Source of the DNA: a virus
DNA length: 38,184 nucleotides
Virus record (IMG/VR): IMGVR_UViG_3300045996_001654
Coordinates: 1-38,184 of that record
Reading direction: 5' to 3' (one strand)
Made by a program: the position numbers and the translations under genes. Shown in pieces: positions 12,601 through 20,803 of the stretch (its first letter is position 1; each line of letters starts with the position of its first letter). The notes under the pieces are model-generated. The model searched no databases. It was not told where the DNA came from and was given only the letters and a program-made list of their open reading frames with translations.

Positions 12601-13149
12601 CTAGCTGAGCGGCAGAACAGCGATCTCCCGCTCGTCGAAGTCGGCGGTCCCGGTCGCCACGACCGAGTACTTCGCCGTGAAGGTGTTGCTGCCGACGGTA
12701 AGGCCGGTCTGCCAGTTCGCGGCGGTGGCCCGGGCCCGTTCCGATGCGGCACCGGACATGATCCGCAGGGTACGTTCCGCCGACGCCGCGATGGTGGTCG
12801 CGCCGGTCACGCCGTACCCCATGTACCCGCCCTGACCTGCGGTGTTGTTCGCAATGAACGCCGTCACGAGCACCAGGGCGGCGGTGCCGGTGGACAGGGT
12901 GACGGTCGGGCCGACGGTGACCAGGTCTACGAAGCTGGCCGAGCTCGTGGTCTGGCTGCCGCCGGCGACCCGGTTTGCGCCGACCGACCGGGCCGCGCCG
13001 GCGTTGGCGGCGGTGGAGACGAACAGCTGGCCGGCGGCGGTGAACTTCGCCGCCGGGGTCTCGAGGAGGTTGTCGCGGACGGACGCGTTCCACTGCGCGG
13101 CCGTGAGGGCGGCGTTGCTGACCGCGGTCAAGGGCGTCGTCCAAGCCAT
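12601..13149 (-). CDS. Tail fibre/appendage protein
   Basis: ATG 13149 overlaps the upstream stop as TAATG. The 182-residue protein opens with MAWTTPLTAVSNAALTAAQW, then NASVRDNLLETPAAKFTAAG and a Ser/Thr/Gly-rich beta region. This N-terminus is a recurrent pattern in actinophage minor tail or fibre proteins. It ends the tail module in the transcription order, a common site for host-range proteins. Confidence 0.7.
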   Translation of the reverse strand: MAWTTPLTAVSNAALTAAQWNASVRDNLLETPAAKFTAAGQLFVSTAANAGAARSVGANRVAGGSQTTSSASFVDLVTVGPTVTLSTGTAALVLVTAFIANNTAGQGGYMGYGVTGATTIAASAERTLRIMSGAASERARATAANWQTGLTVGSNTFTAKYSVVATGTADFDEREIAVLPLS

Positions 13150-13577
13150 TAGTGCCCTCCGAGGGTGGCTGCTTCGATCTGGTGGCGGCGGGTGTCGGAG
13201 GCGATGAGCAGCCCGACGGGGCCGGAGATGATGCGGTCGTCGTCGCTGGTGACCATGAGGGTCTGCGACACGTCCGGGTCGACGACCGGCGGGAATATGC
13301 CGTGAGCGAGGTTCTCGGCCAGCAGCTGCTGCAACGTCTCGCCCGGGTGCCAGTTGCGGACCTTCGCCGCGGGCCGCAACGCCAGCAGCGCCTCGATGCC
13401 CTCCGGGTCGGCAGGCCAGATGAGCTGGGTGATCGGCTCGCCGCAGTCGCCGCACGCAGTGTGCTGCTGGCCCGGCCACACCTGCATGGCGCCATCGCAC
13501 CAGCGGGCTGGGCAGTTGACCTTCCATGCGCCCCAGTTCACGAACACCGGGTTCCCGATCAGCACCAGCTCGGTCAC
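13149..13577 (-). CDS. Zinc-ribbon-type minor structural/accessory protein
   Basis: GTG 13577 overlaps the upstream stop (GTGA). The protein of 142 residues has CPARWC, then CGDCG at about residues 42-46, forming a four-Cys zinc ribbon, followed by a helical domain. Such small zinc proteins lie between tail-tip and fibre genes in actinophages; the function is not known. Confidence 0.6.
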   Translation of the reverse strand: MTELVLIGNPVFVNWGAWKVNCPARWCDGAMQVWPGQQHTACGDCGEPITQLIWPADPEGIEALLALRPAAKVRNWHPGETLQQLLAENLAHGIFPPVVDPDVSQTLMVTSDDDRIISGPVGLLIASDTRRHQIEAATLGGH

Positions 13578-13945
13578 GCCTGCCCCCGCTCCCGATCCCG
13601 GCGCTCGTTCATCTCCCGCCCCTGCTTGTTCAGCTGGGCGACGCTCAGCCCGCGCGGCAGGTCGTGCTCGACGGCCAGCGGGTGGTCGGCGGGGTACCAG
13701 GTCCGGTCGCCTTCCTCGGTGCGCTGCGCGACCGCCTTGTCGATCTCGGCGCGGTTACCGGGCATCACGATGCGGAAGCGGTGGCCATTGGCGCAGGTCT
13801 GCTCGTACTGCGGATCGACGGCGAAGCTGCCGTCCTTCTGCTGTGGGTGCAGGGCCCGGGCGTCGGTGCACTTCAGCTCCGGGCAGTCAGCGACCCACTT
13901 GTCCCAGTTCAGGTAGCCCAGGGACTCAGGAAGCGAATCGGCCAT
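13574..13945 (-). CDS. Hypothetical protein with Cys motif in tail region, 123 aa
   Basis: It starts at ATG 13945, 20 bases inside the end of the tail-tip gene. It has CPELKC near residue 21 and YEQTCANGHRFRI near 47-59, which together suggest a zinc-binding fold, and a charged C-terminal helix. It is paired with the next zinc protein. No family recognised. Confidence 0.6.
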   Translation of the reverse strand: MADSLPESLGYLNWDKWVADCPELKCTDARALHPQQKDGSFAVDPQYEQTCANGHRFRIVMPGNRAEIDKAVAQRTEEGDRTWYPADHPLAVEHDLPRGLSVAQLNKQGREMNERRDRERGQA

Positions 13946-15494
13946 CGTTGAATCCCCTGCCGGCTACGTCGAAGGTGAACATGGTGGACACGCTGGACCC
14001 GGCCTCGAGGGCGAACCGGCCGTCGTTGAACCCGGCCCCGGCGAGGTCGAACGTGAACGGCACCGTCGCCTGCAGCGGGGCGGACAGCTGCGCGCCGATG
14101 GTGACGCGGTGGCGGATGCCGAGCTGCTGAATGGTGTGGGTGACCTGCTCGACGTGGAACGTGGTGTTCAGGCCGAGCTCGTCGTTGCGGACGGTGATCA
14201 GGTCCGACACGGCGGTGGCGAGGTTGCGGGTGAACGTCGCCGCCGACAGCACCCCATCCACCTCGAATGTCACCGACGGGCGGGCCCCGGCGAAGTTGGA
14301 CACGACGATCCCGGTGATGGCCTCGGCGTCGTAGAAGTACGCCCACGGTGCGGTCTTGTCCCAGTCGCTGCTGCCGAACGTGTTGATCGACCCCTGGTCG
14401 GCCGCGCTGAACTTGCGGGCCGCGCCCTGGGCCAGCGGCACCCCGCGCACCCGGATGCCGGTGTCGAGGAACGCCCCGCCAGCACCCGCGGTCAGGGTGA
14501 GCAGCGCCGACTGGCCGGTGGTGCGGGACAAGGCGGCGGTGACGGTGCCGGACGCCAGCCGGAAGTCACCCGGCCCGGTCGCCGGAGTCTGCAGGTTGAT
14601 GAACGGATCGTCGGCGCGGATCGTCAGCGTCAACACCTGGTTGGCGATCAGCAGGATCGGATCCGGGGATTCCCACACGACCTGCAGGTCGCCGGGCACG
14701 CGCGGGGTGACGTCGAGTTCGGCGGTGTTGACGATGTGGTCCTGGCCGTGGTCGTAGCCGAACGTGTCCGTCAGTATCTTGTGGTCGCCGACGACCGCGC
14801 CGGCCGGCTTCGTGTGGGTGTAGGTGCCCTGCGACACGGTCGACTTGGTGGCCATGATCCGGTGGTGGCGGTCACGGAAGGTGAACACCCCGCCGGCGAC
14901 GTAGGCGATTGCCGGCGGCCCCTCGGACTGGACCAGGTCGGTGACCGCGGTCGCGGCGTCGGTGCCCTCGAGCCACCAGTACGGCACCAGCGTGGCGCCG
15001 GGGTCGATGGCCCGGCGGTCGGCCGGCCAGCCGATCAGGTCCAGGATGATCGTGATCAGGTCACCGGTCCGCTGCCCCTGGTAGACCGGCGTGCTGAGCT
15101 TGGTGTCGCCGGGGGTGCCCCAGCCGTCGCCGACCTGCGCCACGAACTCCGGCGTCGCCGACGGGTCTGCGGTGAAGCTGGTGATCGGGCCGCGGATCAG
15201 GGTGGTGATGCCCGCGGTGGCCGGGTCGGTGATGTCGTAGCGGGCCGGAGTGCCCTTGAGTACCTTCCCGGCGATGAACGACGAGACGTTCTCCGGGGAG
15301 AACTGCCGGTCCATGTTGTTCAGGGCGATGCCCATGGTGCCGGCCTTGGAGTTCTCCAGCGCGCGCGGCGCCGATCGGCCCCAGGCGATCTCGACGTCGT
15401 CGTCGGTGACGTACGACGACACGTCCTCGAGGGTGCCGGTGAACAGACCGGACCGCGACCAGTCGATCGCCGGGCGGTGGCCGCGCACTGTCAT
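13926..15494 (-). CDS. Minor tail protein / tail-tip protein
   Basis: ATG 15494 overlaps the tape measure stop (ATGA). The 522-residue protein opens with VRGHRPAIDWSRSGLFTG, then describes a beta-rich protein with domains typical of the siphovirus tail tip (distal tail or hub proteins) encoded right after the tape measure. The C-terminus carries a duplicated 16-residue motif (FTFDLAGAGFNDGRFA and FTFDVAGRGFNDGRFA), which may trimerise or bind receptors. Assignment rests on gene order and composition. Confidence 0.7.
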   Translation of the reverse strand: MTVRGHRPAIDWSRSGLFTGTLEDVSSYVTDDDVEIAWGRSAPRALENSKAGTMGIALNNMDRQFSPENVSSFIAGKVLKGTPARYDITDPATAGITTLIRGPITSFTADPSATPEFVAQVGDGWGTPGDTKLSTPVYQGQRTGDLITIILDLIGWPADRRAIDPGATLVPYWWLEGTDAATAVTDLVQSEGPPAIAYVAGGVFTFRDRHHRIMATKSTVSQGTYTHTKPAGAVVGDHKILTDTFGYDHGQDHIVNTAELDVTPRVPGDLQVVWESPDPILLIANQVLTLTIRADDPFINLQTPATGPGDFRLASGTVTAALSRTTGQSALLTLTAGAGGAFLDTGIRVRGVPLAQGAARKFSAADQGSINTFGSSDWDKTAPWAYFYDAEAITGIVVSNFAGARPSVTFEVDGVLSAATFTRNLATAVSDLITVRNDELGLNTTFHVEQVTHTIQQLGIRHRVTIGAQLSAPLQATVPFTFDLAGAGFNDGRFALEAGSSVSTMFTFDVAGRGFNDGRFAS

Positions 15495-18091
15495 ATCCGC
15501 CGCCCCGCCTTCGCCGACTTGTACGCCTCGACCAGCAGGTCCTCGGCCTGCCGCTTCGACGCGATCACCGAGTTGTTGATCACGATGGTGACGCCGCCGC
15601 CGACGCCGGGCGTGACGGTCTCGGGTCCGCGCTCACCGAAGGAGTAGGACCGGCCGGAGGCGCCGACGCCGATGACCGGCTCGCCGATCACGCCGCCGTT
15701 GGCCATGGCGATGTGAATATGGTTGCGGTGGGCGTTCATCAGGCCCTCGCTGAAGCTGCCCTTGTTCCTGCCCCGGGTGTAGGCGTAGTCGCGCTGCCGG
15801 GTGCGGTGGATCAGCTCGAGCGGCTTCTTCGCGGCCAGGTAGCTGGCCAGGCCGTCCATGTTGAAACCCATCCAGTCGACCGCACGTCCGGATCCATGCC
15901 ATTTGGGGTCTCCTGGGCGATATGCGTTCCCGAAGCTGCCCATCTTCGGGCCCGACCGGATCAGCGCCAGGACCTTGCGCCACACCCCGGAGTCGCCGCG
16001 CTGGGCGGACGGGCTCGACGGCCACTGCCCGAACGCACCGGGCGCCATCGCCACCTTCGACGCGGCCTGCGCCTTGCTCATCACGTACGTGCCGCTCATG
16101 TCCGCGGCGAACGGCCACCGGCGCGACGAGTCCACCGGCGCGACCAGGCCGCCGCGGGCGTGACCCGGCAGTTGGCCGGTGGCGTTCATCTCCTCGAGCA
16201 GGCCCGGCGCCTGATTCTCCAGCCGGCGGCGGGACTCCTTGCGGATGACGAACTCGTCGGCGTGCACCACGCCGGCCGGCTGCATTTTTGCACCGGGCCC
16301 GGTCCAGCCGCCTTCGTGGAAGCCGCCGCCGCGCTTGGCCGGGCCGTTGTCGGAGCCGGTGCGCATCTTCTGCTCGATCGACTCCGTCGACCGGCCCTCA
16401 GCCAGTGCGCGCTGGTAGATGTACAGGTTGGTCAGGGCGCGGACGACCTCGCGGACGCCGTCGAGGATCAGGTCGGTTTCCTTGCGCGGCGGGATCTTGC
16501 CGTACGTGCCGATCAGGTCCTGCGTCTTGTCCCGGTTCAGGCCGAGCTTGACCGACTCCCGCTCGATGGCCTTGATCCGGTTCTCGTGCTTCGTGCGCGC
16601 CTTGTCGATCGCCACGCCCGCGTTGATGTCCGCCAGGTACGCCTGGTTGGTGGAATTGATCAGCGCGACGAGGGCGTCGCGATTGGTCCGGCCCGCCTCG
16701 GTGTGGATGTCCAAGCTCTTTTTGTTGCCCTTGACAGCGCCGGACAGCGAGTCCCAGCTGGCCTCGTACGCGACGTTGGCGTCGGCCTGCCGGATCGTCG
16801 CGCCGTACAGGTTGTCCATGGCGGTGGTCAGCGCCGCCGAGGTGCGGCCAGCGACCGTGTTCTGCCCGCCGAGCCGGTCCAGGGTGGTCGACAGGGCGGT
16901 GTTCGCCACCGTCACCGTGTCCTGGACGGCCTTGAGCGCCTTCTGCTTCTCCTTCAGCACCTCGGCGGACTCGGCAGCCTTGATCATGTCCTGGCTCATG
17001 CCGAACGTGCCCGCGCCGGTGCGGCGCGCGGAGTCGCCGACCTTGTCCATCTCGGCGCCGGTGACCTTGAGGAAGGTCTGCAGGACGAAGTCCCCGCCGA
17101 TCTGCTTGCTGATCCCGTACAGCTCCGTCAACGCGTTGACCAGCTGGAACGTCACCGTCACCGCCGAGCCGGTGATCTCGAACAGCGTCTTCAGGGCGTT
17201 GGCGCCCTCGTCGGCGTTGTCCGCCAGCGACGACAGGCCCTCGGCCGCAGCGGAGCCGATCAGGCTGATGCCGTCGGCGATCTCCCGGACCGGGTCGCCC
17301 GCGTTCGCCGTCAGCTTCTCCAGCGCGTCACCGATCGACGTCACCGCCGACGACACCCCCGCGGCCAGCGGCTGCACCAGGTCGGCGGTGTTGGCGAAGA
17401 TCGCCTCGAGGTCGATCGCGTCGATGGTGCGCTGCACCTGGTTGAGGCCTTCGATGGCCGGCTTGACGAACGCCCCGGCCGCCCGGTTCAGGCGGGTCTC
17501 CAGCCGGTCACCGACCGCGTCGGCTGCGGCCTTGACCCGGGTGTCTTTCGCTGCCAGCGACAGGCCGCCGACGACACCGCCGATGCCGACGCCGCCGATG
17601 ATGCCGCCCGCGACGGCCGCGCCCAGCAGCGGCGCAGCGGATGCGCCGGCTGCGGCCATGGCCGCGCCCATCGGGCCGGAGATCGGCAGGCCGGCGACGA
17701 GCGGGCCGAGGCGGGTGCTGAACCGGGCGAAGAACCCGGAGGCGGCCTCGTCGCCGCCGTCCTCGACGACCTCGCCGAGGGTCTTGCGGAAGCGGCCGAT
17801 CTCCTTCAGGCCCTGCTCGGCGCGGACCTTGATCTCGACGGTCGAGGCGTTGCGGGACAGGGCCAGCAGCTTCGCCTCGGTCGCGCCGATCGCGGCGAGG
17901 GCCCGCTTCGGGTCGGCCTTGACGTCGATCGGCGTCAGGTCGAGCCGGGACAGCGCGCGGTTGAGCTGGCCGCCGAGCTGCTTACCGGCCTTGCCGCCAG
18001 GGTCGGTCCGGGCGAACTTCTGCTGCAGCTTCGCGTCGAAGCCCGATACGTCCGGCTCGACCTCGATATACGCGCGGCGGAGGACGCTCAC
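15491..18091 (-). CDS. Tape measure protein with embedded M15-like peptidase motif
   Basis: GTG 18091 overlaps the upstream stop (GTGA). The 866 residues include long helical stretches, a Gly/Ala-rich hydrophobic region (about 128-182) and further helices to about 580, all typical of siphovirus tape measures that set tail length. Residues 731-740 (WHGSGRAVDW) and 788-795 (HRNHIHIA) reproduce the ligand pattern of M15/VanY peptidases (His732, Asp739, His791 or His793). A peptidoglycan-cleaving domain for cell entry is the likely role. A GGGxxG-rich region with HEGGWTGPG precedes it. Confidence 0.85.
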   Translation of the reverse strand: MSVLRRAYIEVEPDVSGFDAKLQQKFARTDPGGKAGKQLGGQLNRALSRLDLTPIDVKADPKRALAAIGATEAKLLALSRNASTVEIKVRAEQGLKEIGRFRKTLGEVVEDGGDEAASGFFARFSTRLGPLVAGLPISGPMGAAMAAAGASAAPLLGAAVAGGIIGGVGIGGVVGGLSLAAKDTRVKAAADAVGDRLETRLNRAAGAFVKPAIEGLNQVQRTIDAIDLEAIFANTADLVQPLAAGVSSAVTSIGDALEKLTANAGDPVREIADGISLIGSAAAEGLSSLADNADEGANALKTLFEITGSAVTVTFQLVNALTELYGISKQIGGDFVLQTFLKVTGAEMDKVGDSARRTGAGTFGMSQDMIKAAESAEVLKEKQKALKAVQDTVTVANTALSTTLDRLGGQNTVAGRTSAALTTAMDNLYGATIRQADANVAYEASWDSLSGAVKGNKKSLDIHTEAGRTNRDALVALINSTNQAYLADINAGVAIDKARTKHENRIKAIERESVKLGLNRDKTQDLIGTYGKIPPRKETDLILDGVREVVRALTNLYIYQRALAEGRSTESIEQKMRTGSDNGPAKRGGGFHEGGWTGPGAKMQPAGVVHADEFVIRKESRRRLENQAPGLLEEMNATGQLPGHARGGLVAPVDSSRRWPFAADMSGTYVMSKAQAASKVAMAPGAFGQWPSSPSAQRGDSGVWRKVLALIRSGPKMGSFGNAYRPGDPKWHGSGRAVDWMGFNMDGLASYLAAKKPLELIHRTRQRDYAYTRGRNKGSFSEGLMNAHRNHIHIAMANGGVIGEPVIGVGASGRSYSFGERGPETVTPGVGGGVTIVINNSVIASKRQAEDLLVEAYKSAKAGRRI

Positions 18092-18420
18092 TGGTCACCG
18101 CCGCGCAGGGTCACGCCGTTCTTGATCGCAGCGGGGACGAGGTGGGGCCGGGCCGCAGCGCGCTCGGTGCCGGTCTCGACCAACCAGCCGTACCAGCCCT
18201 TGTCGCCCCAGCCGACGGCGTAGCCCTCGACGCCGGTCTCGAGGTCGGTGATCTCCTCGACGACGATGTGGCGGCGCAGGTTCCCGGTCCGCTTCGGCGC
18301 CAGCCGGCGCGCGTCCGTCTTGACGGCCTCGGCCAACTCCCGGGCCACGGCCTGCGGGCCGGCGCTGTTGGCGAGCTCGCGCAGCGCGCGCGGGTTGCTG
18401 CGTCCTGGGACGAGCTTCAC
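18088..18420 (-). CDS. HK97 gp10-like protein
   Basis: GTG 18420 gives 110 residues. The pattern is helical N-terminus, DARRLAPKRTGNLRRHI and then a beta hairpin with YAVGWGDKGWYGWLVETGTE and a final R-P-H-L-V-P segment, which is the signature of HK97 gp10-like head-tail joining or tail completion proteins. Here it lies between the chaperone genes and the tape measure, an unusual position for this family, which is normally encoded before the tail tube gene. Confidence 0.7.
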   Translation of the reverse strand: MKLVPGRSNPRALRELANSAGPQAVARELAEAVKTDARRLAPKRTGNLRRHIVVEEITDLETGVEGYAVGWGDKGWYGWLVETGTERAAARPHLVPAAIKNGVTLRGGDQ

Positions 18421-18433
18421 GGCAGCCTCCCGG

Positions 18434-18724
18434 TCACGATTTGATGCGGCCGCCGAAGGCCCGCTCGATGGCTTTCTCGCGCCGCCTGTCGGCGGCGGTG
18501 ACCGGGCCCTCGACCCACCGGCCGTAGGCGTCGGCACCGTGCTGGTCGCGTAGGTGACCGGCGATGATGTTGAGCAGCAGCCTGGTCGAGATCAGGTCAG
18601 GCCATTGATGCGATCTTCGACCGACGCCAGCCCCGACGAGTCCGGGGTATCCGAGGCAGACGAGTTCGACGGTGTCGAAGTTGGCTGCTCCCCAGGCGGC
18701 GAGGTGGGCGGCTGCTCGGCTGCT
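18434..18724 (-). CDS. Tail assembly chaperone C-terminal extension (gpGT-type, -1 frameshift)
   Basis: This frame has no start of its own; it is reached from the upstream chaperone by a -1 slip at GGGAAAA (18724-18730). It adds 96 residues, helical and charged (RLLLNIIAGHLRDQHGADAY; ADRRREKAIERAFGGR), giving a 215-residue fusion. The pair matches lambda gpG/gpGT, where the fusion product and the short form help the tail tube assemble on the tape measure. Confidence 0.8.
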   Translation of the reverse strand, partial: SSRAAAHLAAWGAANFDTVELVCLGYPGLVGAGVGRRSHQWPDLISTRLLLNIIAGHLRDQHGADAYGRWVEGPVTAADRRREKAIERAFGGRIKS

Positions 18725-19080
18725 TTTCCCGCCTGCGCACCGACCAGCGTCCAGACCAGGTCGGTGAGGCTGTCGTCGTCGGCTTTCTTGCTCACGGCCA
18801 GCTGGTAGAAGCGGCGGAACTGTGTCCGGTCCTCCGGGATGGCCTCCCCGTCGGGGCCCTCGTGTGCCGGCTTGGTCAGGGCGGCCTGCAGGGCCTGCCA
18901 CATCGCGGCGTTGCCCTCGAACAGTCCGGCCTTGCCGGCCATGGCCGCGCCGAGGTGCAGCATGAGCATCGGCGGGATGACGCCCTCGACGGTGAACTCC
19001 TCACCGAACAGGTCGAACGTGTCGCGCTCGACGTCCGGGTCGAACTCCTTGACGGCGGCACTGAACGATCCGAGCTTCAC
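18592..19080 (-). CDS. Tail assembly chaperone (gpG-type)
   Basis: GTG 19080 gives 162 residues, overlapping the upstream stop (GTGA). A folded N-terminal part (DTFDLFGEEFTVEGVIPPML; GLFEGNAAMWQALQAALTKP) is followed by a Pro/Ser/Thr-rich tail after the slippery site. It lies immediately before the gp10-like and tape measure genes in transcription order, as in other siphoviruses. The zero frame ends at 18592. Confidence 0.8.
   Translation of the reverse strand: MKLGSFSAAVKEFDPDVERDTFDLFGEEFTVEGVIPPMLMLHLGAAMAGKAGLFEGNAAMWQALQAALTKPAHEGPDGEAIPEDRTQFRRFYQLAVSKKADDDSLTDLVWTLVGAQAGKAAEQPPTSPPGEQPTSTPSNSSASDTPDSSGLASVEDRINGLT
18724..18730 (-). promoter_or_regulatory. -1 ribosomal frameshift site GGGAAAA
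   Basis: On the minus strand G GGA AAA sits in the zero frame (codons for Gly-Lys after Ala). It fits the X XXY YYZ rule and is one base different from the lambda GGGAAAG site. The downstream -1 frame stays open for 96 codons and looks coding. Confidence 0.85.
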
Positions 19081-19301
19081 GCTTCCTCGCCGCCCTCGGG
19101 CCGGACGACCGCGAGCTGCCGCACGTTGTCGAGCACGATCACCTTGACGCCGATCGGGTCGAGGCGGGCCTGCATCTGCGTGGCCACGGCGGCCACGTCG
19201 CTGTCGGACTCGGCCAGCGCGACGATCAGGGTGTCTCCCGGCTTGACGACGTTCGCCCAGTCCAGGGACACGGGGATGCGGACTTCCTTGGTCACTGCCA
19301 C
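19077..19301 (-). CDS. Hypothetical protein between tail tube and chaperone genes, 74 aa
   Basis: GTG 19301 with GAGGAG, 5-base spacing, is the best start. The small alpha/beta protein (IPVSLDWANVVKPGDTLIVA, then a helix and VKVIVLDNVRQLAVV) has no recognised family. It overlaps the chaperone start by GTGA and is probably co-translated. Confidence 0.6.
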   Translation of the reverse strand: MAVTKEVRIPVSLDWANVVKPGDTLIVALAESDSDVAAVATQMQARLDPIGVKVIVLDNVRQLAVVRPEGGEEA

Positions 19302-19332
19302 TTCTGCTCCTCGGCGGCTGCTGGCGGCTGAA

Positions 19333-19423
19333 GTGCGGGCCCGGCCGCCGCCAGGAAGCTGGGCCCGCACGATCTGGGTGGAGACGCGCGGGCCAGAGCT
19401 CGGGAGGAGACCCGGCCCGCGCG
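19333..19423 (-). terminator. Two hairpins after the tail tube gene
   Basis: GTGCGGGCCC (19333-19342) pairs with GGGCCCGCAC (19361-19370), and CGCGCGGGCC (19385-19394) pairs with GGCCCGCGCG (19414-19423), each over 10 perfect pairs. They follow the major tail protein in transcription order. Without U-tracts they may act as partial terminators or RNA-stabilising elements that raise the tail tube yield relative to downstream genes. Confidence 0.6.
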
Positions 19424-19430
19424 CGACTGG

Positions 19431-20021
19431 TTACGGGTTCAGCGCGAGCGCGCCGGCGACGAACCGCTTGTACGGCGTGGTGTAGCCCGACGCCGGGATC
19501 TCGGCGTTGAACTCCATCGACAGGCCGGCCTTGGTCTCGAAGTCGCCGCGGACGAACTCGACGGAGCCGACCTGGAACACCTGCGGCCACACGATGATCT
19601 CGGTGTCGAGGTTGTTCTGGAACGCGAGCATGACCCGGACCTCGGCGTCGGCCAGCGGTGGCGAGTACTCGACCAGCTTCGTCACGCCGGTGCCGGACGT
19701 GGTCAGGGTGCCGCCGTTCATGGCCAGTTTCCAGATCAGGTCGGACACCTCGTTCGCGGTGAACGCGATACGGGACGACTTGCTGGTCGTGACGGTGCGA
19801 ACGGGGTACTTCGACTCGGCGACGCGGATGTCAGCGGTCTCGGTGCCCTCGGTGTAGGTCAGGCCCGAGTCGGTGGAGCCGACGTCCGACCAGCCCGTCC
19901 ACGTCGCCACGACCTTGCTGGCCGCGGCGGTGATCGTCGGGATGGCGGTCGCCAGCGGTGCGTACCGGATCCGGCCGGGGCCGGCCTCGATCAGCGCTGA
20001 GGTGATGGGTGCGATGGCCAC
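19431..20021 (-). CDS. Major tail (tube) protein
   Basis: ATG 20021 gives 196 residues. It is beta-rich with SKVVATWTGWSDVGSTDSGL, a DIRVAESKYPVRT region and a SVEFVRGDFETKAGL region, the general look of siphovirus tube proteins. Its position upstream of the chaperones and tape measure and the two strong hairpins after it fit a highly expressed structural gene. Confidence 0.8.
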   Translation of the reverse strand: MAIAPITSALIEAGPGRIRYAPLATAIPTITAAASKVVATWTGWSDVGSTDSGLTYTEGTETADIRVAESKYPVRTVTTSKSSRIAFTANEVSDLIWKLAMNGGTLTTSGTGVTKLVEYSPPLADAEVRVMLAFQNNLDTEIIVWPQVFQVGSVEFVRGDFETKAGLSMEFNAEIPASGYTTPYKRFVAGALALNP

Positions 20022-20023
20022 GG

Positions 20024-20272
20024 TCAGGCCTCCTTGGTGCTGTCAGGCGCGCTGCGGCGAGTGCCGGTCGTGGTGCCGCTGCTGGTCTCGAAGTCGGAGA
20101 CGGGGCGGCCGGTGATCTCGGCCTTGATCTCCCGCGCTTCCTTGGTGTTCTCGCCGACGACGTAGTCCTGCAGGCCGTTGGCCTCGACCCAGTCGCCTTC
20201 GACGGTCGATCCCCGGTTTGCAGCCAAGACGCCGCCGATCGGGATGTTCTCTTTGGCTACGAACCGAGCCAC
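20024..20272 (-). CDS. Hypothetical protein between tail terminator and tail tube, 82 aa
   Basis: GTG 20272 lies behind AGGAGGAG. The first half is a small beta-type module (VLAANRGSTVEGDWVEANG), and the end is Ser/Thr-rich and probably disordered. Its position just before the tail tube gene in the joining region suggests a structural accessory role. No family recognised. Confidence 0.6.
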   Translation of the reverse strand: MARFVAKENIPIGGVLAANRGSTVEGDWVEANGLQDYVVGENTKEAREIKAEITGRPVSDFETSSGTTTGTRRSAPDSTKEA

Positions 20273-20286
20273 GGTGCTCCTCCTGG

Positions 20287-20682
20287 TTATGCGGGGTGAA
20301 CGGTGAACGCGAGATCGGCTCGATACCGCGGTCGGTTGGTGTCCTCGTCGGGCGCCCACAGCGGCGCCAGCCGCACGGCGACGCCGGTGACGTGGCCGCC
20401 GGTGACGGCCTGGCCGACGAGGTCGTAGGCGGCGGCAGCGGCGGTCCGGGCGATCAGGTTTGCCTCGCCCTTGTCGCCGCCCCACGCCGACAGGGAGAAC
20501 TCGACGGTCGCTTCCCACGGCCACGGCTGGGCGCCGCCGAGCGCGGTGATCGTCAGGCAGGTGTCGTCGCCCTCGGGGAGTTCGGTCGACACCCGGTTGC
20601 CGATCAGCGGGGTCAGGCTGGGGTGGGCGGCGAGGAACTCCTGCAGCCCCTGCTCCATGTCGGGCAGAACGGCATACGCCAC
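20287..20682 (-). CDS. Tail terminator-like protein
   Basis: GTG 20682 gives 131 residues. Pattern: N-terminal helix (MEQGLQEFLAAH), PLIGNRVSTELPEG, then beta strands with EATVEFSLSAWGGDKGEA and a helix (ANLIARTAAAAAYDL), which is the layout of siphovirus tail terminators (neck proteins of the gpU/gp17 type). An upstream in-frame GTG would lengthen it, but this start is close to the other families. Confidence 0.65.
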   Translation of the reverse strand: MAYAVLPDMEQGLQEFLAAHPSLTPLIGNRVSTELPEGDDTCLTITALGGAQPWPWEATVEFSLSAWGGDKGEANLIARTAAAAAYDLVGQAVTGGHVTGVAVRLAPLWAPDEDTNRPRYRADLAFTVHPA

Positions 20683-20803
20683 ACGGCACCCCCCGGGCTT
20701 ACGCTGGTCGGATGAGATGGTGCGGGTGCGTAACCTCGACGTGGCTGTGGATCTGGCACGCGGGCAGGCCCGACCGGTGCAGGAAGTGGAAGGACGCCCA
20801 GGC

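Noticed and set aside
15713-18223. Long plus-strand open frame of 836 codons
   Set aside because: It lies antisense to the tape measure gene, has no recognisable protein pattern and arises from the high GC content and third-position bias of the real minus-strand gene.
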